Shown here: positions 50,099 to 60,786 of the stretch, one piece after another
Numbering within the stretch: the first letter of the stretch is position 1
Layout: each line of letters starts with the position of its first letter
DNA from: Rhizomucor pusillus
Taxonomy: Eukaryota; Mucoromycota; Mucoromycetes; Mucorales; Lichtheimiaceae
NCBI GenBank assembly: GCA_900175165.2
Contig: FWWN02000668.1
Span: 124,001-188,000 of the forward strand
Direction: 5' to 3'
DNA length: 64,000 nt
The notes under the pieces: model-generated
Databases searched by the model: none
What the model saw: only the letters and a program-made list of their open reading frames with translations
What the model was told of the DNA's origin: nothing
Translations under genes and position numbers: made by a program

Positions 50099-50466
50099 GT
50101 TCTTTTGTTTTTTGTTAGAAAGAGATGGAAAAGGAGTGCTTTTTCACAGAAAGGTTCTCTATGCCCTTTATATAGGGTTTGGCGCGTACTAGATCATCTT
50201 TTTTTTTCTGCTGCTGGTGCGGGAAGATTCGGACACCAAAGGTCCCATGCACTGCAGATTTTTTTTCCGGCAGCGACCTCTTTTGGAAAAGCGTATTCTT
50301 GCAATGAAATGTAATCTGGGTTCTCACTTGGTTCACACTCTGGCTGCCATCCCACAACAGCAGATAGATCATGCATTCTTTCGTTCCCACTTTCCGAAAT
50401 TAGATCCACGTCTTAAAGACAAATGATCATCCGTTCTATGCTCTGCATAGTAAAACGAAGGGCATT
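50099..50466 (-). promoter_or_regulatory. THI5 promoter region
   Basis: This 368-bp stretch separates the PDS5 stop from the THI5 start, both minus strand. It contains the TATA box at 50167-50174 and T-rich runs (plus strand). No TPP aptamer is present here, so the usual fungal 5' location is empty in this gene. Confidence 0.6.
50167..50174 (-). promoter_or_regulatory. TATA box of THI5
   Basis: The minus strand reads CCCTATATAAAGGGC, with TATATAAA ending 69 nt upstream of the THI5 ATG. A consensus TATA box fits a strongly regulated gene. Confidence 0.7.
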
Positions 50467-53400
50467 TTACTTTTTTCCTGTCAACAATTTCATGAATGTA
50501 GGTGGAAGGAAGTTATTCATTAGATTCTATAAGCAAAGAATGACGCGTGAGTCGTTGTCGTCATGAGCAGTGTTACACACTAGTTGGCGACTTACGCGTT
50601 GCTGGATCTCACCAGCCGGTAGCGCCTTGTACAGCTTAGACTGCAAATTTATCCGTTGGGGATAGACGTTCAGCGGCCACGATGATTCCTCACATTTCTT
50701 CTTTATCAAATAGCTCGCCAAATCACATAGAATGTATGAATTCTAAAAAGCAAGTTAACACGGTGGTCTACAACCAACGTTCCATGGTTTCCGATACTTG
50801 CCTGGCTGTGTTCCGGGGAAACCATATCTCGGGACGATTTGATCTTTTGCGCCACGTGATACAAGAAGGAAACATTATCCGGGGTAGCTATGCAGGATAG
50901 ATAGAATTCAAAGTAGTGAACAAAGAGCATAAGGTCGTCGTTCGCTACAGTGAAGTCCGGATGATGTGCCAAAATGTGCATAAGCACAACGAACGATGTC
51001 TCCATGATAGTCGAATGTCCTTTTTCAGCCGCTGCACGCCTCTTGATATAGTTTTTGATTTGCTTGATCAAATCGGACTCTGGTTCATGTGCGTATAAAA
51101 ACAGAAGAGCAAAGTATCTCGGATGGATTTGGTTCAGCTTCAAACCTTTCATGAGGGTCTCAGCAAACATGGCGCGCACATAGTAACAACTGTCCTGTAC
51201 AGTAAGCGCCAGACGCTCGAATTTTGTCACTGTCAGTTCTTGTTCGTAGGGTTCCAGATGCGCTAACTTGATAATAGACTGCGCAGCGGCCAATCGCAAA
51301 TGGGATGTTTCCGCAGCGCTGGAGGCTCATTAATATTTGAGATACTTTCAAAATCAGAAGATGGTTTTACCTGGTATTGTTGGTAACTGCGACGTCGCAG
51401 GATAGATCAAGGCATTCCCACAAGAGCGCAAAAATACGGTCCGCAAGCATGTCAGGATGCTCTTCATCTTTTGTAGCAACAAGATAGTTCACCAAGACTT
51501 GCAAAGCTGCGAGCTTACAAGGGCAATGCGTGTCAAAACCAAATCTTCAAAAAGATTATCAATATTATTCTGCATACCTTTCCTTTTGAGGAATCAGGTA
51601 AAAGGTTATATTCAAGCCATTCTGTGTTTTGATTTTCGTCCTAAAAGTATCGATTAATCATTGTTGTAAATACGTTTTTCTTCAATACATACTGGTGGTG
51701 TTTTTTGCTCCATCAACGTGCCTTTGATATATTCCAACAAAGGCAAGATTTTGTGCGATAGCTCTGCAGCCTTGTACAATGCAAATTCAGCGAGGCACGA
51801 TAGTTTGACAACCAATTTTGGATCATCTACTTTCAAATCTCTACACGCAGTCTACGGGCTTCTGAGTAAGCATTTGCATTTTTAGAAGATACTTTTCATC
51901 CTTCTTTTCGGTATTCACCTCGATGATATCAGCACGCAAATCAGATGCGTCTGTGTTGCTGATTATGATGGCTGCGTGTCGTGCTTGTTCCACTGTTCCA
52001 GTTCGAATAAAGTTACATATTTGATTCAGCATCTCGCCATCGAATAGTTCAAATCGGGCGTTAGTCGTGCTTATGTTTGCAAGCAGCTCAAGTGATCCAT
52101 TTACTGGGAAATTGATTAGCAACTGAAGAAGTAAATTGAAAGCCATCTCGCACCTGTATTTGGATCCGTTTCGGCCAGCAGCAATGATACAACCTGATGT
52201 GCGTAGTTTTGATACATTACTGGGAAAATTGTCGAGATTTCCTGCAAACTCATGTAAATAAACTTTGCTTCCGGATACGTCTCTATACATCACATAGATA
52301 CCTTGAGCAATTCTTGGGCTGATTCAATTTTGCGGGTATCCCTGTGTAATCTTGCGTCTTGAAGAACTTGGAACAGATGGGGAATGTCGGACTTGTTTAG
52401 GATTACAAGGCAAGCTCGATTAAGAATGCCATGGAACGCATCGTGAATACCAGGCATCAAATCTTGAACGGTGCGTTCGAATTGTTTCTTGGGTGCATCA
52501 CTAAGTAAATGGATGTCCGGGCTTAAAAGATGTTGCGGACTTACTCTTGCATTTACAATGATGTCGTATTCAGCTTCAGGATCAATGCATGTCCTGAGTA
52601 ATTGGATAGTATCTATATTTTGAGCTTCTCGTAGTCGTCTGAGGGCATTGGCAGTCTTTGGCCCATCTGGAAATCGTGCTGTTACGACACATAGATGAGC
52701 TTTACGTATTATAGTGAGTAGTTGGTACCATTGCAACTCACATGAGACGTGTTTAATAATAGTTTCTGCTTGCTGTTGTGCATTTAAATCTGCTTCCATA
52801 TCCGTCATGTCGTCCTGATCGCAAGATCAGTTGGTATCGGATTTCTAAGGACCACTCGTTTGTTTCCAGCTTACCTCTGTGGAGCATGTTTGAATATATT
52901 TTGATAAAAGCTGTACGAAGCTGTGGGATAATTTTTTGAGCGCAAATTCATTTCCATCTGCTAGGACTTGTGGTTACCTCTTATGTCGCCTTAAGTAAGC
53001 GGAGAATGCAACTCGCGCTCGCTGCTGGAGAGATGCATGAATCTTTAGCAGTCGCTCAGTCCTGCTTGCATCATCCATGTTTTCCGGGAAAATAAACGCG
53101 TTCAATGTGCTTTCGAGAGCAGACCTGGAGGCACAGTTGTAATATTAGTACGTCATTCTTGTATTATTAGTCACGATAAACCTACATCACAGACAAATCA
53201 TCAAGGTACATGCAGTTGAGTAAAGTATCGGGTATCCACCCAACTTTACTGATAACAATATCATCACCTTCGTATCTTTTGGAACATTTAGCAATGTAAT
53301 AGCTTTCTATGAAGGGCAATCACTCACATTCTCGGGAAAGCTCTGTTGTAGATAGCTCCAAGGGTTGCCATAGCTTCTTTTCGAACAGGTTGCTATATAA

Positions 53401-55022
53401 CTTATTAGATTTACGATATACGCAGTTGTCTATTCAATTATTTTACTTTTTTATCTCGGCAACGCATCGATACTTGTTCCAACACGGTCTTGTCAATGCT
53501 GTACAGGATATCGTGCAAATTCATATTTCCAATGACTTGACAAGCCGCTGCTCGAACCTTCTCTTCCGGATCAGACATTTTGTCTTTGATACAATCTAAG
53601 TCGCAGGAACCCGTTCAGTATATTCACTTCCCAAGTAACTCTCCACTACTTTGTTACCATTCAATTCAGGTATGGTTTGACCATGTCGCTGATAGATAGC
53701 ACCACACCTTTGAAGCCACTCTACGCGTATTTGGACACTCTTATCATTTCGTCTTGTATGACTTGTCAGTAAACCAGATACACACAATGCACCTTGATGT
53801 GGTATTTTACCTGCCGAGCCATGTTTTCCAGATACTAGGATATTGACGAAACAATGCAGTACCTTCCTCAGCAAACATTTTGCCAATTGTCACTGTCGCT
53901 AATAGACGAACATGGAAGTTATCGACCTTCATTTCCTCTTCCAGCTGAGGTATCACATTGAGAAGCAAGTCCGGAATCACTGAGTGTACGCGCTGAATAA
54001 GTTGATGTACTTTTTTGAGCTCCTCTTCGTCTTCTGTGGATCCTTCGCTTCGACTCATGGATACAAGGACATCGGAAAAGTATTGGCAAACACGGCGTTG
54101 AAGTGCATCTGTGCACGCCCGGCACAGATCAAGTGCCATCATGTAGCATGGATCGTTTTCGTTGGTCTACGTATATAATCAGCACAGGCGAATATAATAT
54201 ACATCGAGTACAGAAAATATGACTTGCCTTTTCAAACTGCTCGAGCAACAATTCAATCGATTCCTGAGAGATAGGACCAACTTCTTCTATAATTTGTGCA
54301 AGTAATTCCGTCATGCAAACTTGAACGTTTCGTTGTGGTTCGTTGCTACAATCATATCGGTTATTGTTTTGTTTGTTCAATGCATTGTACAACAACGTTG
54401 CAATTTACCTGATAACGTTGAAGCAGCAGGTAAAGTACTCTGTAGCCATTTCTTCTGCATTTTCAAAGTCTGAAATGATGATGATACTCTTGACAGTTGA
54501 CAAGTTTTCAAGCAAATAGAAATGAAATGCAAAGTTTGGATTCTCACGTGATTCCAGTTGTTTCAGTTGTGACAAGAAGAGGTTGAATATACTCTACAGC
54601 TCCTTATCAGTATACAGCAGATCAGTCGCGTTTACATTATTCACACACTGTGTACCTTGAGTTCTGGCCGCGTGTATGGCGCCTCGGGAGCATATAGTCG
54701 CAGCATATCAGACAGGCAACATGCTGCTAGCGCCTTGACGGCCTTGTTGCTGTGGTTGAGTACCCTCGAATCGACGAGATCCTTAGCGTACGAAGACAAT
54801 GAGTCCTTGTCGACGGTTTCCTGATCAAGGCTCTGGAGCTCCTTGGCCAAGATCTATGTTTCCGCAGTCGTGTTACGCTTTGTTCTCACTCAAGAAACGC
54901 ACAGCGACGCTTACTTCAAGACGTCGTTTCAGCTCGTCTACAGGAATGGAGCGAGAACCGCTTCTTGGAACGATTGGCAGATCGAATTGGAGCGACTCCG
55001 TGGCATCAATGTCCATCGACAT
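50467..55022 (-). CDS. PDS5: Sister chromatid cohesion protein PDS5
   Basis: PDS5 is a HEAT-repeat regulator of the cohesin ring, working with WPL1 and the acetyltransferase ECO1. ATG 55022 starts MSMDIDATESLQFDLPIVPR; the next exon gives ILAKELQSLDQETVDKDSLS and SRVLNHSNKAVKALAACCLS with MLRLYAPEAPYTRPELK, the conserved PDS5 N-terminus. Many exons of helical repeats follow (QVCMTELLAQIIEEVGPIS-type segments, DLMPGIHDAFHGILNRACLV, VRLAAAQS-like MRLAAAQSIIKLAHLEPYEQ). Near the C-terminus are LLFLYAHEPESDLIKQIKNY and PDNVSFLYHVAQKIKSSRD. The last exon, reached by an intron after EIQQR, ends NFLPPTFMKLLTGKK before TAA at 50467-50469, similar to the LPP-F motif that ends the conserved core. About 15 introns; some boundaries are uncertain. 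It is shorter than animal PDS5 because the basic C-terminal tail is missing. Confidence 0.85.
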
Positions 55023-55183
55023 TATGGGTTACGCGAGAAGGACGCGAGATTTAACGAAAAAAGGGGGCAGCGCGCGTCGGTCGTCGGGCGACATTGACGT
55101 CCATGCGCCGCTCGGATTTACAAGCTGTCAATCGAAAACATTCAGGCACAGCACCCACCACACTGTAGTTTACCCAGCCAACA
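55023..55183. promoter_or_regulatory. Compact bidirectional promoter
   Basis: Only 161 bp separate the ATGs of PDS5 (minus) and the TPR protein gene (plus). No TATA-like element is obvious. Its function is inferred from orientation. Confidence 0.45.
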
Positions 55184-56425
55184 ATGTTGCGATCAGCTAG
55201 CAGGCGCCTATACCCATTACTGCGTGCCGAGCAGCCTCCTAGACCTCAATACAGAACCAACCCTATGAAGCGGCATTTCCAGCAGCTGCAACGCGATCTT
55301 AAAACAATGTTCAAATACACCGGCTACACTGCGCTTGCAATGGCTGTCACGGGCACGATCGCTTTTCAGTCTTACCACCTGTACATTGAAAAGTACTGCG
55401 AACCGACACCACCGGAACTCGATAGTCGAGCACGCCGGATGCTGCACGGTGCCTATTTCCGCGAGACCGTCGCTCCAGACCACGAAGTAGCCGCGCACTA
55501 TGTTCGATATGCGCTCGACATTGCACTTTTAGAGCAAAAGTTGCCAGAGGATTCTGAGCTTATGCTCAACTTAAGACTACGTCTGGCTGAAGACGAGCGC
55601 CGGGCAGGCAACGTACTGGATGCGCTCTCCGAGTACGCTCGAGCGTGGAAATATATGCCCAAAGATTCCCCTGTTGCTATCGACACTGCTAAAAAGATGG
55701 GCGATTTGTACATGCGGATAGGCGAGTTTCGAGAAGCCGAAGAATTCCTCGTTTGGGCCTTACACAGCATCAATGAGAAGCGCAGCGATGACGATCAACA
55801 ACAAAACCAGTTACAAGTAACCACAATGTGTTCGCTAGCCAGTGTATATGCTCTCCAAGGAGAATTCAAATTGGCTTTGCCACTGCTGCTACAAGCTCTC
55901 AAACAGGTTCCACAATCAGACATCAGTCCAGGCAACCAGTGGCTGTGCCTGAAAGCTATCATTCAGAACCAATTGTCCGAATGCATGTATGGTGTTGGCA
56001 AGATAGACGAAGCAATGGGCTGGGCTCAAGCCTCGCTGGAATCATCTTCCAAAGGGCTTGAAAGTGATGCAAAACTTGCTGACTGTCAGGAATGCGGAGC
56101 AGTTGTTTCTAATAATCTTGGAAAGCTGCTAGAGGTATTTAAGCGAGAGAGAAGGAGAGAGAAAGAAGATTTGGCTGACTTTGGCTTTTCAATGCAGCTC
56201 AAAGGCGATTTTGACAATGCTGTGAAATACTACAGGCAGGCTGTAACGTATGCAGAAGCCTTTGGCAACGTTACAATTGCAGAGCATTATCGAGATAATA
56301 TTCAACGCTTATCAGAAACTGGCGAATCGGCAACGCAAGCAAAAGACGTAATTGCAAGTGTACAGCAAGAGCAACAGGAAAACAAGCCATCATTGAGTTC
56401 TTGGTTAAATAGTTTGTGGAAATGA
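55184..56425 (+). CDS. TPR-repeat mitochondrial inner-membrane protein (Mgr3-like)
   Basis: ATG 55184 gives an Arg-rich presequence (MLRSASRRLYPLLRAEQPPR), then a basic segment and one transmembrane span (YTGYTALAMAVTGTIAFQSY). The rest is TPR-type helical repeats: DALSEYARAWKYMPKDSPVA, KMGDLYMRIGEFREAEEFLV, TMCSLASVYALQGEFKLALP, VVSNNLGKLLELKGDFDNAV and KYYRQAVTYAEAFGN. This architecture matches Mgr3, an adaptor of the i-AAA protease Yme1. The frame is open throughout, but a GT-AG intron of 63 nt at about 56132-56197 is very likely: splicing restores a continuous TPR helix pair (KLLE joined to LKGDFDNA). Because it is a multiple of three and has no stop, retention would add 21 residues. Stop at 56423-56425. 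Confidence 0.72.
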   Translation: MLRSASRRLYPLLRAEQPPRPQYRTNPMKRHFQQLQRDLKTMFKYTGYTALAMAVTGTIAFQSYHLYIEKYCEPTPPELDSRARRMLHGAYFRETVAPDHEVAAHYVRYALDIALLEQKLPEDSELMLNLRLRLAEDERRAGNVLDALSEYARAWKYMPKDSPVAIDTAKKMGDLYMRIGEFREAEEFLVWALHSINEKRSDDDQQQNQLQVTTMCSLASVYALQGEFKLALPLLLQALKQVPQSDISPGNQWLCLKAIIQNQLSECMYGVGKIDEAMGWAQASLESSSKGLESDAKLADCQECGAVVSNNLGKLLEVFKRERRREKEDLADFGFSMQLKGDFDNAVKYYRQAVTYAEAFGNVTIAEHYRDNIQRLSETGESATQAKDVIASVQQEQQENKPSLSSWLNSLWK

Positions 56426-56679
56426 AGAACAAGTGTATTTAAATAACAACAAATCATACATAGAGCTTTTTGCATTTTCTGCTTTTTCAGGGCATATACA
56501 TGTGGAATGATGTTAAACAATGATGATGTTGATGCATAGGGAACTTTTTGTACGACGTTTTGTATGTGCTAAGTGTTTTCGTTTGCTGTACAGAATGAGT
56601 GGAAGCATATAGATAATTAGATGAATCTTGAACTTTGTACTCGAGGGCGATGTCGCGATACTTGAAACTTCTTTTTTTT
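56426..56679. other. Convergent 3' spacer
   Basis: About 250 bp lie between two facing stop codons. A poly-T run at about 56670-56680 abuts the RhoGEF end. No gene. Confidence 0.5.
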
Positions 56680-59600
56680 TTACAATGTGGATCCCTGTCG
56701 GCTGTATTCGACAATTTGATTCTTCAAATCACTGGCGCGCCTTTGCCAATAATCACGTTCAGCTTGGGCTTCTTTTAGCCGCTGCATCAACTGGGTTTCA
56801 GCATCGTTTCCGGCGAGTGCAAAGTAATCCGGTTGAGCAGTAACTTGGGAGCGGCGATGTTGTTGGGTGTTTCTGTAATTATCGAATATGGTTGCAATCT
56901 CATCAAGATTCGCATTGAACCGCTGCAAACCAGGGTGTGTCAATGATACTGGTTGCTATTTAAGTTTCCGATCAACTTACATTGTAAATGGCATCGTTGT
57001 CTATACTTTTTCTTGACATAAAGTCAGGCGAGTTCTATGCGGGATTCACTCGTGAGCAACAATAATAATATAAAAGCGTTGTTGGCTCACTTACAGCCTG
57101 AAGGTGTTCCGTCATTCGAGTTATTTGACTGCCCAGGACACGACACTTGTCGATAAGCTGATTCCACTTTTCTGTGCTGTCATCAGGAGAGGTGTGCTGC
57201 TGCTGGTGGACGGGTGATACAATGAATCCGTTGTCAGGTGCAGCAGGAGGAGGTGGTTGTCGAGCCAACGGTTTCGGCGAAAACTTCTTCTGAAACGCAA
57301 GCAGCTCCTGTACCTTTCGGCTAATCTCGTCGTCATGGTGTTCGGGGGCGATTCCGACACGCGGTGGTGGCGGTGAGTACTTGAGATACTCCAATTCTTC
57401 CAAGCTCACAGAGCTGCGGGTACTCTGGCTCGTCATGGACGAGACTGTAAAGTGCCCGCTTGCATGGTGACCAGCATGGTTGCAGTTGCCGCCGTTGCTG
57501 AGAGCAAGGCTAGGGGTTGACGAGCGGGTGCTGCTCCGGCTTGAAGGTCGAGACTCGGGACCAAGCGTTGTTGCTGTTGTTGTTGTAGGACTCGAGCTCA
57601 GCTCATGCTCACGAGATAAGCTGGCATACACAGTTTGGATGTGAGCCTTGAGGGGACTAAGATCGCCGCCGCCGCCGCTGCCGTCGTCGCGCCGAACACT
57701 GCCTGCAAATTGGTCAATGTGATTCGTGCAGATTTTGTTGGGACGAGGTGGCTCGTGCAACAAGACCGAATCGGCACTGGCTTTCCTGCCTGCCCCCACG
57801 CCCTTGTAGGCGGTGGAACCGCGCCTGGAGGATCGCGCAGTGATGCTAGGAGGCGATGAGGAGCTGCTTAGAGTATCTGCAAGTGAGGAGAGGCTCGTCA
57901 TGCTGGTTGCACGAGGACGCATGCTGCGGTCCTTAGGAACTGGTTTCCTAACGAGTGTGCTGATCCTCGCCACAGGACTGACTCGTCCAGTGTTTGTAGA
58001 CTGGATGGGTGAAGAACGCGAAGAAGTGGGTGTGATGTTGGCATTACTGTCGATTGCGTGCCGAGACGGCGACGTGGATCTGGACCGACTGCTGCTGAAC
58101 AATTTGCCCAATGTTGGGATACTGGCAGAGCGCGGAAGAGACCTTGATCTTGAGCGTGAGCGTCGACGGGAACCGTGGCTCACTTCGTCCATGCCGGCAA
58201 ACTCTTGCGAACATCTTAGATTTCTTTCGCATAAGATGACTAAATAAGGGAATCAGATCCGGAGATGTCGTGGAACCACACAAAGAGAGAGATACTTACT
58301 ATTGTTCCAGAAGATGCACTCAAAGTCGCTCGTTTTGTGCCCATTCCGAGAATGTGGCACAGTCAGAGGCACCCTGCTGCAAACGCTAAATCGGAAACCT
58401 CTCGAATCGCCTTGAACAAGGGCAACTATCCAGGGCGAGTTGCACGTCTCTCGGAAGAGAGACCGAATATCAAATGTGGCGTCTTCTTCAATGTACACAA
58501 CGGCAATGTTATTCTAAGATTACGAATACAATAAAGTTAAAGCGATGAGTAAACTCGGCTTTGCCACCAGAAATAGTAAAAATGGAGAGTACCTTGTGCC
58601 GAGAGCGAGAATAACTCGCCAAACTGTGAATGTTACTATATACATTAACCGAGTCCCACGTGCGGTAGAATGTCTTGTCGTTTTCATCTGTAAAAAAATG
58701 TACAGATTAGCAACAGATAATGCATCTCTATAGATGTATTTTACACACCGCATTCTTTGGCCAGCGCATGTGCTCTTTGGAACAAAGAGATGAACTCGAT
58801 TGCCTTGGTGAAATATTTGGATGGTTGGCCCTCAGACTCGTCATCCGACGGTGGTGCAAATGTGTAGAGACGAGGGCCCTTGTGAAAGTATTTTTCAAAT
58901 GATGATACAGTGGATGTGCTGTCCGGAATCTGGGCTTTTGCGCGCAACAAGAAGGAGCTCGGACGATCTGTAATCCACGCAGAGCGAATTTAATATGCTG
59001 TATATATCGCACATTTCTCTATCCTTACCAGAAGCGCCGTTAAAGAGTTCTACTTGTTCAATGTCGATCCAGCCCTTGAACTTTAATTGCTCTCGCTTGA
59101 TTCCGCGCATTAAAGAGCCAGACGAATCAGGGATGTTTCCGTCAAGACCGCACAGGTCAATTCCTTTGACATTGTGCGAGGGCCTGTTGGTGACCATGAG
59201 CTTGTCGTTGAACAGGAAGATAGTGACAGCTTGTCTTGGCTTGTTTGTATCGCGATGAACTTCGATGGCATCGACGCAGGCGAGCAGGGATCGATTCTGG
59301 TTGACGAGCGAGCACTGAATTATTTTTTTGTTTCAGAATTAAGGTTAGCCAGGGAACGAGTGTCTCTGGAAATTTGGGTGTGCTACACGTACGGGCGAGT
59401 CTTTGACGGATATGTAGAGATTGTGGCACAATGTGGCTACCTTTGTCGGATCATCGTCAGCCATGGTTGCTATTTCGCTCGATTTAGCGCACGCCATGGT
59501 CAATTGGATAAAGTCACGATGGTCTCTCGGCGTAAACTGTAAAATGTCTAAATTGGTGATGCAGTGAGACAAATGCTTCGGAAAGCATGTGAATGCACAC

Positions 59601-60786
59601 ACACACACACTTGTTAATTTTCCATACCTTTTAGTAGCAACACATATCTAGTTATACGTTGCGGCGGCTGGACCAGCAAGTCCTGTAACCCGCGCCGTTT
59701 GCATCGAGGATCATCTTTGGCCTTGATCAAGAAGCTGCGATATGCCTGATTGGACCTGAATTCCTTGGTATGCAGCTTTTGGGCCTCTCTGTACTCGTGT
59801 AAATATTTGCGATAGCATTCAAAGTTATTCATCTAAATGGTGTAACAATTGGGGGTTCAGCGCAGGGTACCGAAAATATGGATAGAGTAGGTCTTACATG
59901 AGTGGCGCAAATATCACCAAAGCACGCGCCAACGTCGGAACTAGATGCGTTGTACTGCCGAAGATCTTGAATGAATTTCTCGTTTGCTTCGAGGATCTGT
60001 TCAATGTTGAGGAATATTTTGTTGCATTTGAACTGGTTGATGACTGCAAACCGCTCGTGGGAGCTCTTGGCCCGCAGCGGTCGAGCAATGACCTCTACAA
60101 TCGTCCGAAGCGTTTCCACGTACGACTCTTCGCTGCTAATAAACTCCTGGATCGTGTCTTCTCTTCGCTGATCATCCGGCTTGTACTATAGGACGTTTGC
60201 GGTTTAGTTTCCTCCGGAGCAGAAATTTAAAGTAATTGTATTATTACCGCTCTAGCTGTGACGTCTGTGGGTGACTCGGGTGGGGACCGTGCGTCAAAGT
60301 CGTTGAAGATGTTTGGCAACTGTCTGGGGCACGGTGCTCCAACGATGTTTAGCAATTGCCGAAACTGATCTAATCGTCGGATGAGCTGTCAAGTTGCGTG
60401 GCATTCTGTATATATGTATTTACTTGGATTACGTGGCTCGGAAGGCACGACCACATCGACATTTTGGCACTATTGCACAATGGTGAGACAAGAATGCAAA
60501 GCATTGTTCACCGGGCCTTTTTACCAATGGCCGTTTCGTGTTTTGTATTAATCTCGAATAAAAGTCATTGTCGATGTCATTACTATCCTTGAGATCGGGC
60601 AAATCCTTCTCCTTGACGAGCTTCCAACTGTGTGCGAATCCCAGATCGTATAAATCTGACTCAAGTCCCTTTTTTTTATTGTGATTGCATTTAAGCGTCG
60701 AATTTTAATGCCAATATTTTCTTTCTCTCATTCTTTCTTCCCCCCCATTTTCTCAGAATATAATCTACCTTTAGAGAAGAAGGCAT
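56680..60786 (-). CDS. Rho-family guanine nucleotide exchange factor (DH-PH) with long Ser-rich tail
   Basis: It activates Rho-type GTPases by GDP release. A short first exon MPSSLK (ATG 60786) splices in frame to GLESDLYDLGFAHSWKLVKE. Next come LDQFRQLLNIVGAPCPRQLP, then the DH domain: EFISSEESYVETLRTIVEVI, LNIEQILEANEKFIQDLRQY, YLHEYREAQKLHTKEFRSNQ and GLQDLLVQPPQRITRYVLLL, where the last is the DH core helix. A PH-like region follows (RQAVTIFLFNDKLMVTNRPS, WIDIEQVELFNGASGKDREM). FECIFWNN joins by an intron to VILCERNLRCSQEFAGMDEV, so the SR-rich frame starting MDEVSHGSRRR at 58192 belongs to the same gene. The tail is Ser/Arg/Pro-rich and ends in a coiled coil (ETQLMQRLKEAQAERDYWQR). About a dozen introns. 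The target GTPase is unknown. Confidence 0.78.
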
